DNA from: Siderastrea siderea | Lineage: Eukaryota > Cnidaria > Anthozoa > Scleractinia > Rhizangiidae | Length of the DNA stretch: 64,000 nucleotides | NCBI GenBank assembly: GCA_964030785.1 | Contig: OZ034966.1 | Coordinates: 2,481,701 to 2,545,700, forward strand | Reading direction: 5' to 3' | Part shown: one piece after another, positions 38,201 through 64,000 of the stretch | How the letters are laid out: every line of letters begins with the position of its first letter | How positions within the stretch are numbered: position 1 is the stretch's first letter | Program-made: the position numbers and the translations under genes | Notes under the pieces: model-generated | Databases searched by the model: none | Seen by the model: only the letters and a program-made list of their open reading frames with translations | What the model was told of the DNA's origin: nothing

Positions 38201-41200
38201 TTCTCCGTCAACTGGCCAATATTAAAAATGAAAGATCTATCAGATCCGAAGTTGTACCGGAAGTTTCGCGTTCCCGCTCGCGACTCAGTGCTTTCATAGT
38301 TTTTGGAGTTTGTTAGTCAGTTCAAACGGAAGCAATCAGAAGGTTGTCAAAAACAATCAAAAACTTTGTGCAAACGACAACGATATAACAAGAAGCAATT
38401 TCAGAAGCATTTTTTCAAGCAGGTGTGATTATCTGTACCTGCATTTGTGAGCTTAGCCCTTCTCTGTCCACCAAAATCTCACTCAGGTTCTTTGTTCCAA
38501 TCATGTTTCGCAAGGTAGTCTGGGCCAGCAGTTTGGTGGAACCCTGGGCGTCTGAGACATTCGTTACAGACACTATTGCATTCTGGATCCTGAAATACAC
38601 CACTGCATCAACAGTCACAGTCACACTGTCACGTGTCAGAGCCTGGCCAATCAAATGGGAGAATTAAAGTGTAAATATTTATATAGGAATCAAGAGCATG
38701 GCTCAAATTGTAGAGTGATTAGTTCATGCTTTGATTTGCATTAGCAAAAACGCTGACAATTAAAGAAAATACTTAGTGTGTTGATATCAGCGGACTTACT
38801 ATAGTCAAATGCAATGCAGCTTCACGGTAGCTCTTCGTAACACACTTTGGTTAAATAATGCTGACATCTAATAACTGCCGTTGGGATTTAGGCCGAAAAA
38901 CGCCTAATTTTCGATGTAATCAGAAAATGAATTTGCTGGCCGAACATTTTCCATTAAAACTCGTTTACGATTCAGTCATTATTGAACACGGCTGAATTCC
39001 TCTCCTAGGTCATGATGAGTACCTATTCGTTTACTAATAGTCTTCTTCATAAAGCAACAAGACAATGCCAGAGAAAGTACGTTACATATTTAGCATTTAT
39101 CCATGTATACCTCTTGGGGTGGAACGTCAAACGAAACAGTTCGCAAATCCACTTTGCTGTACTGATCGACTTTGGGAAGGATGAAAAATAAACCTGTGAA
39201 AAAAGTCGACATATTCAACATAGATAGTTAAAGTCGCCTATCCAGTACAATCACCCGGGTGAGAGAAGACCTCAAACACCTGGTCGGGGGCACCTGGATA
39301 GCTAGTTGACTACACTGGATAGACTATGCTTCTGTAAATCTACGCAACTAGAATTAGTTGACGGCTTACAGCGGTTTTTAATTTAGCAAAGTAAGTATTT
39401 TTTGTTTGTTTGTTTGTTTGTTTGTTTTTGGCGTTGCTTTACAACGCTCTGCGATTGGTTACAAAAACTCGCGTCACTTTCTAAACCATCGAGAAGAAAG
39501 ACCAATACCAATCGGGATTTGCTCGCATGCGTTTTCCCTCGCTTGGTGCTAATTAATTGTATTTGCTTCGAGTTTTCATCGGTAGGGTCTGACGGATTAT
39601 GCCGGCATAATTTCAAGCATAATACTGGATCTGGAGCATCAGGCATAATGCCGGCACAATACTCATATTTTGCGGCATAATTGTGTTATGTTGCAGTTCT
39701 AAGAACCTTTGAATTGCCAAAGTAACTGTATGCTAATTTTTACAGCAACTTAAAAGTAAAAAGTTTATAAAAATGGAGACATTTTAGGAACTGAGCACTC
39801 TAGACTCGTACCCAGTGCATTTTGGCATAGTCGCCTTAGTCGGAGGCCCGGTTACCTTCTAAATGTTTGAAAGACGGTGTGGGAATATTCATTTACAGGT
39901 CCGGAAGGGAAAAACGTCATTTTAATAGTCTGGTATAATTAGAAGCACAAAACCTTCAGCTGAGCATAACTTTGAGCATAATACTTTGGTGTCAGGGGTG
40001 ACGCCTGCAAGCATACTGACACTCGATTTTACGAGCATAATCGGTCAGACCCTATTGATCAGTTCGTTGTGTTCTTTGTGTATATTTTGATCAGTCAGAG
40101 TACGTAATTATTGCCTTTGGTTTTGATTTTACGACAATCGACTGCAAACCGTTCCACAAGCAAGGGAAAAAACCATTTATTCTTCGTGTTTCGTTGAATA
40201 TGAATCCCGTCAGCGCAAGTTGTCTTACCTGGTCCCCGGGCCCCGCCCGGGAGGATTCTACCCAGTCTGAATATTACAGCTCGTTCATATTCTTGCACTA
40301 TCTGTGAGTCAAAAATTAAAAGACGAAAAAAAGATATAACGAGTTTCACTCTTGGTTCAGCGTTAAAACTACCTACTAGCTGCGCCTTCATTAAGCTCTT
40401 GTTCGATCGAGCGGGTTAATCTACTGACATTTGTAGGGATGCGTCAAAAAGATTTTTAAAAAGTGCTCATGAGAGTTACTCATATTTATATCTTGGGTGT
40501 TGGAATCTTACGACAGGCTTTTACCCTGGGGATTGCAGCCACGTGCACGTCAGCTGCATTCCGTGTGGAAAACACTCTCTTTCTTAAGACGTTGGGCAGG
40601 TGCTCAAAGTTCTCCCAAAGTTTATCGGTTCGGTGCATTTCCGTTTCCGGGAAAAAGTCTCAGTGACTAGACCAATGAATTTGAAGACAGGTGGTACGAG
40701 ACCAGTATTCGTGTTATAAATGCACGTACTTATTAACTCGAATATAAGTCTGCTTGTTTAAATGCCCCCACCCGACCCCACCCCTCCCCCACCCCCAATT
40801 CTAATTTATATCTCTTAACGAAAGGTAAAAAATACTGAAAATAGTTATGGGCAGGAAACGTTTATTCAGACAAATTATTTGATTTACGAAAATGACAATT
40901 TCCTCCGCTATCTGCCTAACTCGACACTTTTAATTCATGCAGTGATTTTTAAATGTAAGCCTCCTCAGGCCTGCTCACTTTGTGATCAACTCGCCGAGGT
41001 TTATTCGAGAAAATAGGGCATGTCAATCTAGATCGCCCTTAAAAATGGTTCTAGTTCTCTACAAATTTGCGGCAAGAAAAATTAAATTCGTCACGCTGCG
41101 TAATAGCGTTGTATTAAGCAAATAATCATTGCTTGAGAGCAACAAGTGCTTACGAACCTTGCATTTTTACTCACCGTGCTGAAAACCGGTGTTATTTTCA

Positions 41201-42617
41201 GAGAATTTAATTCAAAACGGAAGAATAAGAACTTTGAACCTTAAACAGGGCTGATCTTACAGACGGTAGGGAAGACTAATAACATCTTATGGCCCATTAA
41301 AAAAAATACTTTTTCACTTACCTTCAAACAGAAAAACAAGGAAAACGGAAACGTGACTACAACGAGAATATAGCACAGTACTGTTATTACGATTCCACAA
41401 ATTCCCAGTTCCCCTCCATCAGGTTGACTCGCTAAAACGTAAACAAATGACAGCTGAATGACAGGTGTCGCTCCACCCTGACTTAAACTACGCCTTTCAA
41501 TGCCTAACTTTTGACAAAAATTACCAGGCAACAATGAGATTTGTTGCAGCTATTGGAGTAACAACTATCTTGATACAAAATCACAAAATCCCACAAAGAA
41601 AAAGCAACTACAACATTTTGTTAAAAAGGCCATTGGCGAATCGGCCTACAATTTCTTCCTTTTCATTTCCTCACTTTCAAAACAACCCCGAAAAACTTGA
41701 CAGCATTGAAAAGTTCACGACAAACTACTAAACCTCATAATGAAATCTAATCTGTTCAGTTGAAACTACCAAGAATTATTCCTTGAGGTCGTGGGACATT
41801 TTTTTTTCAATCATCTGGTTTACTGAGATGGATACTCGCAAGTCTATTGACAAAACAACAGTCACTCCCAAGTCAGCATTTGTCAGCATCACTGTGAACC
41901 AACCTCTTATGAACTTCAGTAGTAATAACCTTCGACAAATTAAAGCTCTCTGTTGAAACTGCATTCTAAAAAGTATTAAAATCTAACTTTGTTACTAATG
42001 TTGACCCTTGGAATCTTTAGTATTGTGTAAATTTATGACGGTAAGCTGTTTTTTGAATGTTCATTGCTGTTAGAATTAAACATTTAAGTGTTGCAGAAAG
42101 AGCTTAAGTTTGTTTATCATGGGAACACCGAGGGAAGAGTTTTTCGTTGTTTTTTTTTTTTAAAGGCCTTAATTTTGACAACACTCGTCTGCAAAAACTT
42201 TACAAAACAGAATAAACAGAATATTGCAACCTGCAAGTCGACAAAGAGGATGTATTTTGGATAAGTATATTAATATTGGGGAGTGTTTGCCAGTCAACCG
42301 TTGTGGACCGTCTTCACGCACTTTAAGCAAAATCACAAAGGGCCACCGAGTAATTCTTACACAAACAATTTACGACGTTTGCCATTCGAGTCAAAACATT
42401 ATACCCATGTGAAAATAGTACACAAAAGACAATATTTTTCTGAGTTACAGATATGACTATTAAACTGTCCAAGCTGGAAAAATCAAATAGAGGTAGTCAG
42501 CCCTGCGATCATATAAAGATTACAGGAAAATAATTTAGACTTACAGCTCATGCACTGTATGCGAGGAAGTCCTCCAACCTGACATCCACCGTGATGCTGT
42601 AGCGATTCTTGCGACAT
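35256..42617 (-). CDS. STOM: Stomatin (band 7 / SPFH membrane scaffold protein)
   Basis: Eight coding exons on the minus strand: 42617-42545, 41431-41322, 40301-40229, 39193-39111, 38642-38439, 37123-37068, 35789-35711 and 35444-35256 (TAG). Phases agree throughout and give 288 aa, the same length as human stomatin. Residues about 32-60 are the membrane hairpin, with the kink proline in VTFPFSLFFCLK followed by a Cys at the position palmitoylated in stomatin. The SPFH core follows (IVQEYERAVIFRLGRI, GLFFILP, DLRTVSFDVPPQE, LTRDSVTVTVDAVVYFRIQNA, LLAQTTLRNMIGTKNLSEIL, ATDPWGVRVERVE). The C-terminal part carries the Ala/Glu-rich helix (MAAEAEATREARAK, AAEGEMTASRAL) and LRYLQTLNTISAEKNSTIIFPMP, typical of oligomerising stomatins. 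The family binds cholesterol-rich membranes on the cytosolic face and regulates ion channels and transporters. Stomatin-like 3 is the main alternative paralogue name. An intron contains a tandem duplication at 35889-36380. Confidence 0.93.
35889..36380. repeat. Tandem duplication, two ~230-bp copies in a stomatin intron
   Basis: Copies at 35889-36122 and 36152-36380 share long identical blocks, including AACAGTCACTCGCCCACTCA and GAAAGGACTGCTCTTAGC, and differ at a handful of sites. The period is about 262 bp. They lie between the 37123-37068 and 35789-35711 exons. Confidence 0.9.
36905..37003. repeat. Interrupted (GTT)n triplet repeat near a stomatin exon
   Basis: GTT/GCT/GTC-rich run of ~100 bp that ends 65 bp from the donor side of the 56-nt exon 37123-37068. 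Open frames over it (poly-Val/Ala on plus, poly-Asn/Thr on minus) are artefacts of the repeat. Confidence 0.85.
37748..38150. mobile_element. ~400-bp MITE with G-rich inverted ends and AAATAGGGT repeats
   Basis: Left end GGGGAGGGGGGGGTTAATCC then CTATATAGGTATGTGCCGCC; right end GGCGGCACACACCTATCCCA then GAGTACTCCCTCCCCCCC. These are imperfect inverted copies. Between them the phrase TTAAATAGGGT recurs at least three times. No coding capacity. It lies in the stomatin intron between exons 38642-38439 and 37123-37068. Confidence 0.65.
39396..39428. repeat. (TTTG)n microsatellite
   Basis: About seven TTTG/TTGT units in a stomatin intron. Confidence 0.9.
39583..40054. mobile_element. TA-flanked MITE with GGGTCTGAC ends and GCATAAT-rich interior
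   Basis: Ends GGGTCTGACGGATTATGCC (from 39585) and, inverted, GGGTCTGACCGATTATGC (from 40052), both next to TA (39583-39584, 40053-40054). Length 468 bp. The interior repeats GAGCATAA and GCCGGCATAAT, as does the element at 24654-25047. No coding capacity. Confidence 0.75.
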
Positions 42618-42919
42618 TTTAACCCGTTAGAAAGCGCTGAAAACTAACGCAACGGCCGCTATACAGGAAGTTTGTATACAAGTTAAGATGATCTAACTTC
42701 ATGTTTTGACACAGCCCATATATTACCTGCTCAATTGTGACTAAAGACACGAAACCACCTGCTCATGGGATACTTCGCGCTGCAAATGAAAACGTGCAAA
42801 TAAAACAAGTCTGAGAAACACCCGAAAAGAAAATAAAAGGTAACCTTGCGCAAATATTAGTTATTTTCTTCTAAAATTGTGTCCTCTGATCCTGTTTATT
42901 GCACTTTAGGTCAGATGGT
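42618..42919. other. Upstream region of stomatin
   Basis: Lies directly 5' of the stomatin start codon (42617, minus strand), so promoter and 5' UTR are expected; no clear core-promoter motif can be named. Confidence 0.35.
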
Positions 42920-43076
42920 CAGGGCCGTAGCCAGAAAAAAATTATGACTGAGGCAATGTCCATCATGAGTAAAATTATGACTAAGGCAATGTCCATAGTT
43001 AAAGGTATTTAGCGCGTTAAACGAAAAAATGACCGAGGCATGTGCCTCGGTTTGCCTCATACTGGCTACGGCCCTG
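42920..43076. mobile_element. 157-bp MITE with CAGGGCCGTAGCCAG ends
   Basis: Perfect 15-bp inverted ends CAGGGCCGTAGCCAG and CTGGCTACGGCCCTG. The CAGGG start is hAT-like, but no 8-bp flanking duplication is visible. The interior has two direct copies of a ~25-bp unit (ATTATGACTGAGGCAATGTC and ATTATGACTAAGGCAATGTC) and a small GAGGCATGTGCCTC hairpin. Confidence 0.7.
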
Positions 43077-43184
43077 AATTAGTGGTTTCAAGTTCTGAGT
43101 TTGAGGATGAAAACCTTAAGTTTTTTTTTTACTAAATTTAAGTGATAGCGGAGCTGTAGGTTCCATTAAAGTTGTTCATTACGC

Positions 43185-43330
43185 TACACAAAGTGGTCAT
43201 AAGTTTTGTTTGCGTGGGTGAAATCGGTGTGAACATTCAAATGAAAGCTATCGAGCAGTACTTCTCCATGGTATACTGTTTATTATACTATGCAAGACAG
43301 TTCTACGTTTAAGAATGTGAATGAAATACT
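43185..43330. repeat. Unit of the dispersed ~105-bp repeat
   Basis: Contains GTGAACATTCAAATGAAAGC, GAGCAGTACTTCTCCATGG and TACTGTTTATTATACTATGC in the family order. Confidence 0.65.
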
Positions 43331-45218
43331 GTGTGACGCTTCAACTGAACAAAACCACTCAACAGTACTTTATAGCGTTTTTTTTTGTTCCAGAATACTT
43401 CGCAAAATTACGCTTTTTCGACTTAAAAAGACGCTCAGTTGTAGGTGACTTAGTTGTCTTAATTTTATTTGTTTATATTTCAACCACCACTTTTAAGACT
43501 CTTAAGATAACATTAAATGAAATATCACGTTCTCAGGAAGTCGCTTTGATATTTGAAGTCCAAAAGTGAAAGGCATAATATACCTTTATAATACATTCGT
43601 GAGGGCAGAACCGTTATTAGTTTACAAAACGCACCTATTGAATTGTTTAAAAATAAAAAAATTAGCTAAAAAAGTAAACTGGTCTCCGCACAGACCTCTT
43701 CTCTTAGCAAGAACTCGGCTAATCAACTCATTATGTTAGAATTTTGATTTGTGCGCGATCTTATTTTAAATCTTTTGAGTACATGGCGGACTATAGCTCA
43801 TCCCGTTTTGACAGATTAAGTCCCGAAGAACTCCCTGCGTAATATATGGATCGTCTAATAAGTTCTGGAACTCTGAAATTTGAAACGAAATTGAAAGAGA
43901 CTCTCACAAGTGACGCGAAAAAAGATGCATACTTTTTGTGATTCGAGCAAAACATTTTTACCTGTTTCTCCTTAATCAAACTAAAACCAAACTGATTCGG
44001 AGAAACAAAAGTAAACCGTGTGACTACAAATCATGCTTGCCAGAATTAGCACTGTTCTTATTTCGTTTTGCTCTTCTCTTTTTTTTTTTCAACTCATAAT
44101 ATTGCTATTGGTGTGATACGCCGATATCTGCTCGCTGTTTTGGTTTCTCAGCGAATGTTTACTCGTGATGGGCTTCCATTCTAGTACATAGGCGTCTTTT
44201 TCAAAGTCCAAAGAGCTGTCCTTGTCCGCGCGAGTGACGACACTCCGCGAAGGTAGAATCCAGGCCTAAACGAGCCGCTCCGCGCGCGGCCTATCCCCTA
44301 CCGGAGCCTTATGAGTTTCATCTAGTTAGCTGCTAGAAAAAAGAGAACAAAAGTAGCCACAGTTTGACGAGGGTTTGTTACTCTTAGTGACCATTGTCAG
44401 CCCGGTCAAACGAGAACGAGAGTTGAAGTAAGCAGTTAACACTGACAGTTAACCATAATTTGTTTGGCTTACGACACTGATAAGAAAATAGGATACACCA
44501 AGTTCGCGCGTCGACGCGCGCGTGAGAAACGCCTCTGGCACCCAATATGCACACAGCAACTACAGTGGTGGACTAAAGCGGTGCAATCGGCGATTGCACT
44601 GCTTGAAAAATCGCAAATCGGCGATTTGCGCAAAATGTATGATGCTTTGGTGAGCGACTAGAATCCTACCCAGCGACACGTGCAGTGGTATTGGATACAA
44701 AACATTTTGAGATTAAAATTCCGCGAAATAAAAAAAGCAAACGATATCTTTATTTATTTGTTTCAATTGCAATAAATGTATTTTGTTCTCAAGCGTCAAT
44801 GCTCTTATTTACCAAATCTTACGGTAGATACCCACTTCCTCGAACACTCCAGAGACAAAACGTGAACGTCGGTATTTCCTGTCATTTTCAAACAGAATGA
44901 AACGAACTCCTTCCTTTTCGGGGTTCATACTGAACTCGAAATAATCCATAGGAACCGAGTTTCTGTCAGATACCAGCCTTGTTTGCATAGAAGGGAGACA
45001 CAACTCTGTGAGTGAGATTGTCGAGATAGTGGGTGTCTACTTGTGTTAAAGAGGCGGATCGGTGTCGGGGTTCGCCAACTGTCATGTCAGTTTGTCACCA
45101 TCAGTCACCTCTTGTCACTTAGCAACTTTGTAGAAAATCACGGGCTTTGGAAACACGAACAGACACAAGAATAACAAAGACGGCCAGCACTGAATTCCAT
45201 ACTATGAAGCAGTCGTGT
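43331..45218. other. Gene-free interval with a cluster of perfect palindromes
   Basis: No gene recognised. A GC-rich patch lies at 44225-44310. A short plus-strand frame at 44464-44661 (65 codons, basic RRRAREKR segment) includes three perfect palindromes: 44505-44520, 44581-44599 and 44612-44630. I do not recognise the frame or its product. Confidence 0.4.
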
Positions 45219-46067
45219 TACACTCAAAGGAAGAAAACCGTGAACACTGAAAATATTCCTGGAATGTCTTTTTTGACCAATCGCGCGCGAGACCCTTGTA
45301 ACCGCAGAAAACGAATGGGTTTCTCAGTCCCGGAATCGAGCTGGTTCTCGAATTGTTTTGAAAGGCCTCAAGATTTAATCTTCATCTTTATCTTACAGGA
45401 ATTAAAATTACTATTCCTTTCTATCTGAGAGCCATATGCGAAAATATGTTTGAGCGCTTTTGGAGAATAAAATTTTTCGACATGTCGACGCAACGATTAG
45501 CGGTTCCGACATTTCAAATAAAAGTAACTCAAGCGGCGGTTATTTCACCTTGATCTAAAAAGTGCAATGTCCTCCCTTAAAATTCGCCCAAAGCTGCTGT
45601 TATTTCTGATAGCACAGCTGAACTCGATTTTTTTAGGCAGAAACATCCTTTCTTTCGAGCCGGGCTTGCATCACACCACGTCTTCTAGTCTGTGGCAAAT
45701 TTTGAAAATGACACATTCACATTTGGAAACGGTACACCAGGCTGTTGAAGAATAACAAACGCCGGTTTCGACAATCCGCGGCCGTTGCTACAATGTAGCC
45801 GCAACAATCCGAAGACCACTCCAACATTTTTCGCTCCCTAAGTGCATGTGCTCTCAGATGGAAAGAAATAACAATTTATATTCCTGTAAGTTAAGATAAA
45901 GGTTAAATTTTGAGGTCTTTCCAAAACAAATTGAGAACCAAACCCGTTCCGTGACTGAGTAACCCATTCGTTTTCTACGGTTACAAGGTATCGCACGTGA
46001 TTGGTCAAAACACAATGAACATTCCAGAAATATTTTCAGTGTTCACGGTTTTCTTCCTTTGAGTGTA
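45219..46067. mobile_element. TA-flanked fold-back element with ~220-bp arms
   Basis: Left arm 45221-45437 and right arm ~45843-46065 are diverged inverted copies. Ends are CACTCAAAGGAAGAAAACCG and its complement, with TA outside both (45219-45220, 46066-46067). The ~400-bp centre has no recognisable protein. TA duplication and a CACT start suggest a Tc1/mariner-related, non-autonomous element. It lies between ABCF1 and stomatin. Confidence 0.7.
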
Positions 46068-46453
46068 AAGAGGTAAAGTTCATAGCAGCTTTGATCTCAT
46101 AGGGACCAACTGTACTGCCTGTAGCAACGCGATGCCCATATTATGGAGACGTGAGTTAACCGAAGTTCCACTCCATTTGTTTTCTGGACTGAACTGCGGA
46201 GCTTGCTTCATGCCTGTGAGGTTAAAATAATTTTGGTGACAACTTTATCCTTTTTCTTGTTTTTAGTGCCATGTCAAAGTAAGCGGCGGAGATGAGTCTT
46301 GCATCCTAACAGTCTATCAATCACTTCACACTTTTTTAACAGTGATGGTGTTGTCCTCCTGCCTGTATGTAGTATCGTACATCATAACATGACATCATAA
46401 CCAAGCTCGTTTATTCGACCTCACGCTACGCACTTGTAGGCAGAATGAAGCGA

Positions 46454-46459
46454 TTTATT
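46454..46459 (-). terminator. ABCF1: Candidate polyadenylation signal AATAAA downstream of ABCF1
   Basis: The plus strand reads TTTATT, which is AATAAA on the minus strand, 306 bp after the ABCF1 stop codon. Position and hexamer fit a 3' end, but AATAAA is frequent in AT-rich DNA and nothing else confirms it. Confidence 0.3.
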
Positions 46460-46764
46460 TGTTGAATGAATCTGCAACTGCAAGAAAGGAAAAGAAGCCG
46501 TGACCCCGTTAGAAGGGAACAAACTGGAAGAATCAATGGATTACCTAAATCGCGGTTTAATGGTGTTAGGATTCCTAAACCAAGCCTAAGCAGGCGTAAA
46601 TTTGTTATTATAGTTTTCTAACGCTCCAAAGAGTGCAAAGACGGCCACGCGTGATATAACAAATACCGCTAACCCCGCTGACCCGGCTTAGACCACGGCC
46701 TTCTTAAACCCAGTCTAAATAATCGGGGATTGATGTATCTTACCTTAATTCAATTGGGTTCAGT

Positions 46765-62019
<15,255 letters not shown>

Positions 62020-62196
62020 TTTTTACTGTATTAGAGTAAAGAACTCTTAAAAAATTTACTTTCCCCTCTCAAAACCTGAGTTTTCACTTCGTGGTGAAAT
62101 CGATGAATATTTTTTGATACTGAAAAGGATGTCCGCTGACCTACTCTGCTCAGGTTTCCTCGGCCAGCTTATTGATGACTGTACAAAAGAAACAAC
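62020..62196. promoter_or_regulatory. Putative bidirectional promoter between ABCF1 and SPCS2
   Basis: Only 177 bp separate the ABCF1 start codon (minus strand, 62019) from the SPCS2 start codon (plus strand, 62197). This interval must hold both 5' UTRs and core promoters unless there are upstream non-coding exons. No clear TATA box placed for either gene is visible. Head-to-head housekeeping pairs sharing one promoter are common in animals; shared regulation here is an inference from spacing. Confidence 0.6.
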
Positions 62197-62445
62197 ATGG
62201 CGTCTGCGGGGTCAAAGAAAAAGTCTTCGAAATCAGGAATTTTAGAAAAGGTTAGAACGTAAAACTAGTTTCTAAGTAAACTTACTTTATTTCCCTTATA
62301 TTGGAGTGCAAATAGATAAATTTTTTCGTCGTTTGTTTGTTATTTCTTGTTTATTTAGTGGTCCATTGACTCAGATGAGCCTGTGAAGATTGATAAATGG
62401 GACTGCAATGCTGTTAAAAATTCCCTTGATGACGCTGCAAAGAAG
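62197..62445 (+). CDS. SPCS2: Signal peptidase complex subunit 2, 5' part (gene runs off the right edge)
   Basis: Exon 1 at 62197-62250 (MASAGSKKKSSKSGILEK) is followed by a GT donor; exon 2 at 62359-62445 (WSIDSDEPVKIDKWDCNAVK and NSLDDAAKK) starts after TTTATTTAG and ends at AAG before gtagtc. Both are phase 0. The joined N terminus matches human SPCS2, whose equivalent region reads LLDKWKIDDKPVKIDKWDGS followed by AVKNSLDDSAKKVL. SPCS2 is a two-pass ER membrane subunit of the signal peptidase complex that helps cleave signal peptides of secretory proteins. The membrane segments and C-terminal part are expected in later exons; I did not find them between 62446 and 64000, so the gene probably continues past the window. 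The reading frame that runs on past 62445 is intron. Confidence 0.92.
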
Positions 62446-62959
62446 GTAGTCGTTCATGCTTACTCGAACCTTTATGCGGCTTCGCTATTTTACAGTGTTC
62501 AGAACTCAAGGAATCATGTCTATTTAGTTCCTTACCACAGCCATGGTATAATAATAATGGTGCACAACAATCAGTAAGCTTGAGCTTAAGGTGATTCCAT
62601 CGAAAAAGAAGTTGTCAGGAGAATTTGTTGAAACTTTGCACAGTTACTAATTACACCTAGTTCATTAAAAAAATAAAATAAAAAGAGGGGGTCACCATGT
62701 CTGATTTCATGCTACGGGGCTGTAGTATATAGGTACTTTGCTATCTTTAGACAGCAATGTTAAAAAAGCCTATCCTTGTACTAGAGACACCCATTACTTC
62801 AACAAAGTTATAACTAGCAATGAAATATAAGCATTATTCTTATGACAGAAGAACAACATTACAGTAAAACGTCTTAAAATTGCCGTAACTAAACTACTTT
62901 AAAATAATAGGCAAATCGAGCGTCTGCACGGTTGCAGTGAATCAACCGGAATTTTCCAA

Positions 62960-63650
62960 AGTTGAATAATGAAAAATTCTTCAGATTTGAATATATCATG
63001 TAAAGTCGTATTTTCCTTAAATAAATGGAATAAAAAAGTGGGGTCACCGACTTCGTTTGGGAGAAAACGACCATTTATTTCTCTGAACAGCTCAGCTTCC
63101 ACAGAAAACCTATCAAGAGAAGCACTCGCCTGTGGCTCATGTTCACCCTACACTTCTTTCAGGCTCTCGTCACTTCCTTGCATGCTTTATCACAGAACAA
63201 AGCACGGTTTTGGCTTTTTTATTTGTTAATTATAACAAAGTTTCGATATAACGCGCGCTCTGATTGGTTGAAACAGCATGCTTTATCAGAGAACAGATGC
63301 ACAGAGTAACCTGTGATGCCATTCTGCACGCGCTGGCAAGCTGAAAACCTTTCTTGCGCGCACTGCCAGCTATGAATAAACTTGTTTTCTTGAAAATTAA
63401 AGCCAATTTCTTTACAAATGTGAGCAAACCTATATTATAAAACAAATAAAAAAGCCAAAGCCATGCTTTGTTCTCTGATAAAGCATGCAAGGAAGTGATG
63501 AGAGCACTCAAGAAGCAGGGAGCAGCACTCGCCTGCAGCTCGTGTTCACCCTACACTACTTTTGTGCTCTTGTCACTTCCTTGCGTGCTTTTTCACAGAA
63601 CAAAGCATGGTTTTGGCTTTTTTATTTGTTAATTCACACTCAAATTTTTA
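62960..63650. repeat. Direct and inverted copies of a ~130-bp repeat
   Basis: GCACTCGCCTG, GTTCACCCTACAC, GTCACTTCCTTGC, CACAGAACAAAGCA and GGTTTTGGCTTTTTTATTTG occur in order at 63120-63230 and again at 63525-63642. An inverted partial copy lies at 63440-63515 (AATAAAAAAGCCAAAGCCAT). It is in the SPCS2 intron or flank. Confidence 0.7.
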
Positions 63651-64000
63651 TGTACCCATGAAACTTTTTGCTGCCGCTCTTTTGTAGTCATTATCTGCAC
63701 AATTAGTAAGAACAATAAAGAATATTAATTTTGTATTTATAATCATATAATTTTAATTTGATCTATGTGAAATTGCTCAATTCTGATTGCGTCTCTGCAC
63801 ATCAATTTGTCATATAATTTGAACAGGGCCATGTGGGTGTCTAATGACAGCATTCAATTGCAATTTTTTAATATTGGATGTCTGTTATTGGACACCTTCC
63901 CTACTTGCATATCAATCAGGTGAAATTAACTTAGGCTGTGATCAGGCGAAATGGAGGCACAAGAAAAATCAGTGAGCAGGGCATCTGGGGAGGGTGAGGA
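63651..64000. other. Right edge, nothing recognised
   Basis: AT-rich sequence, presumably SPCS2 intron. No further SPCS2 exon, RNA gene or element could be identified. Confidence 0.35.

Noticed and set aside
62446..62577. Extension of the SPCS2 frame to VVVHAYSNLYAASLFY and beyond
   Set aside because: It departs from the SPCS2 family right after a GT donor at 62446, so it is intron read-through.

Overview
The window is animal nuclear DNA and most likely comes from a stony coral or close anthozoan. The evidence is genes split into many short exons with GT-AG introns, proteins close to vertebrate orthologues, low GC content, and dense tRNA-derived SINEs, inverted-repeat elements, Penelope-like remnants and long triplet microsatellites. 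There is no sign of prokaryotic gene layout, CRISPR or phage. The species call rests on repeat style and is an inference. Many open reading frames in the window are chance or repeat-derived; the gene models below were built by reading splice sites and checking codon phase across every junction.

Layout. 1-7.3 kb: no gene recognised; a diverged ~1.1-kb duplication (1-1145 and 5590-6760) and dispersed copies of a ~105-bp repeat. 7.3-7.8 kb: nested tRNA-SINE copies in opposite orientations. 7.8-23.6 kb: an unrecognised minus-strand gene (eleven exons found, at least one missing) encoding a Ser/Pro-rich, probably disordered protein; its introns carry a SINE, a TTAA-flanked MITE, a ~1-kb element with 9-bp flanking repeats and a 2.3-kb TTAA-flanked element with 546-bp inverted repeats. 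26.1-31.2 kb: a TLCD1/TLCD2-type membrane protein (4 coding exons, 252 aa). 31.2-35.2 kb: mobile and simple repeats. 35.3-42.6 kb: stomatin (8 coding exons, 288 aa). 42.6-46.7 kb: repeats and fold-back elements. 46.8-62.0 kb: ABCF1, a ribosome-associated ABC-F ATPase (25 coding exons, 686 aa). 62.2 kb to the right edge: the first two coding exons of SPCS2 (signal peptidase complex subunit 2) on the plus strand, divergent from ABCF1, with 177 bp between the two start codons.

The four recognised genes are ordinary eukaryotic cell-biology genes (membrane lipid composition, membrane scaffold, translation, ER signal-peptide cleavage) and do not form a pathway together. The unusual material is the mobile DNA: several fold-back elements with legible target-site duplications, two hammerhead-ribozyme-like motifs in Penelope-type remnants, and a nested insertion whose history can be read from its duplications. 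I did not find convincing evidence of a wholly new gene system; the best candidates for novelty are the 2.3-kb long-TIR element and the unrecognised multi-exon gene.
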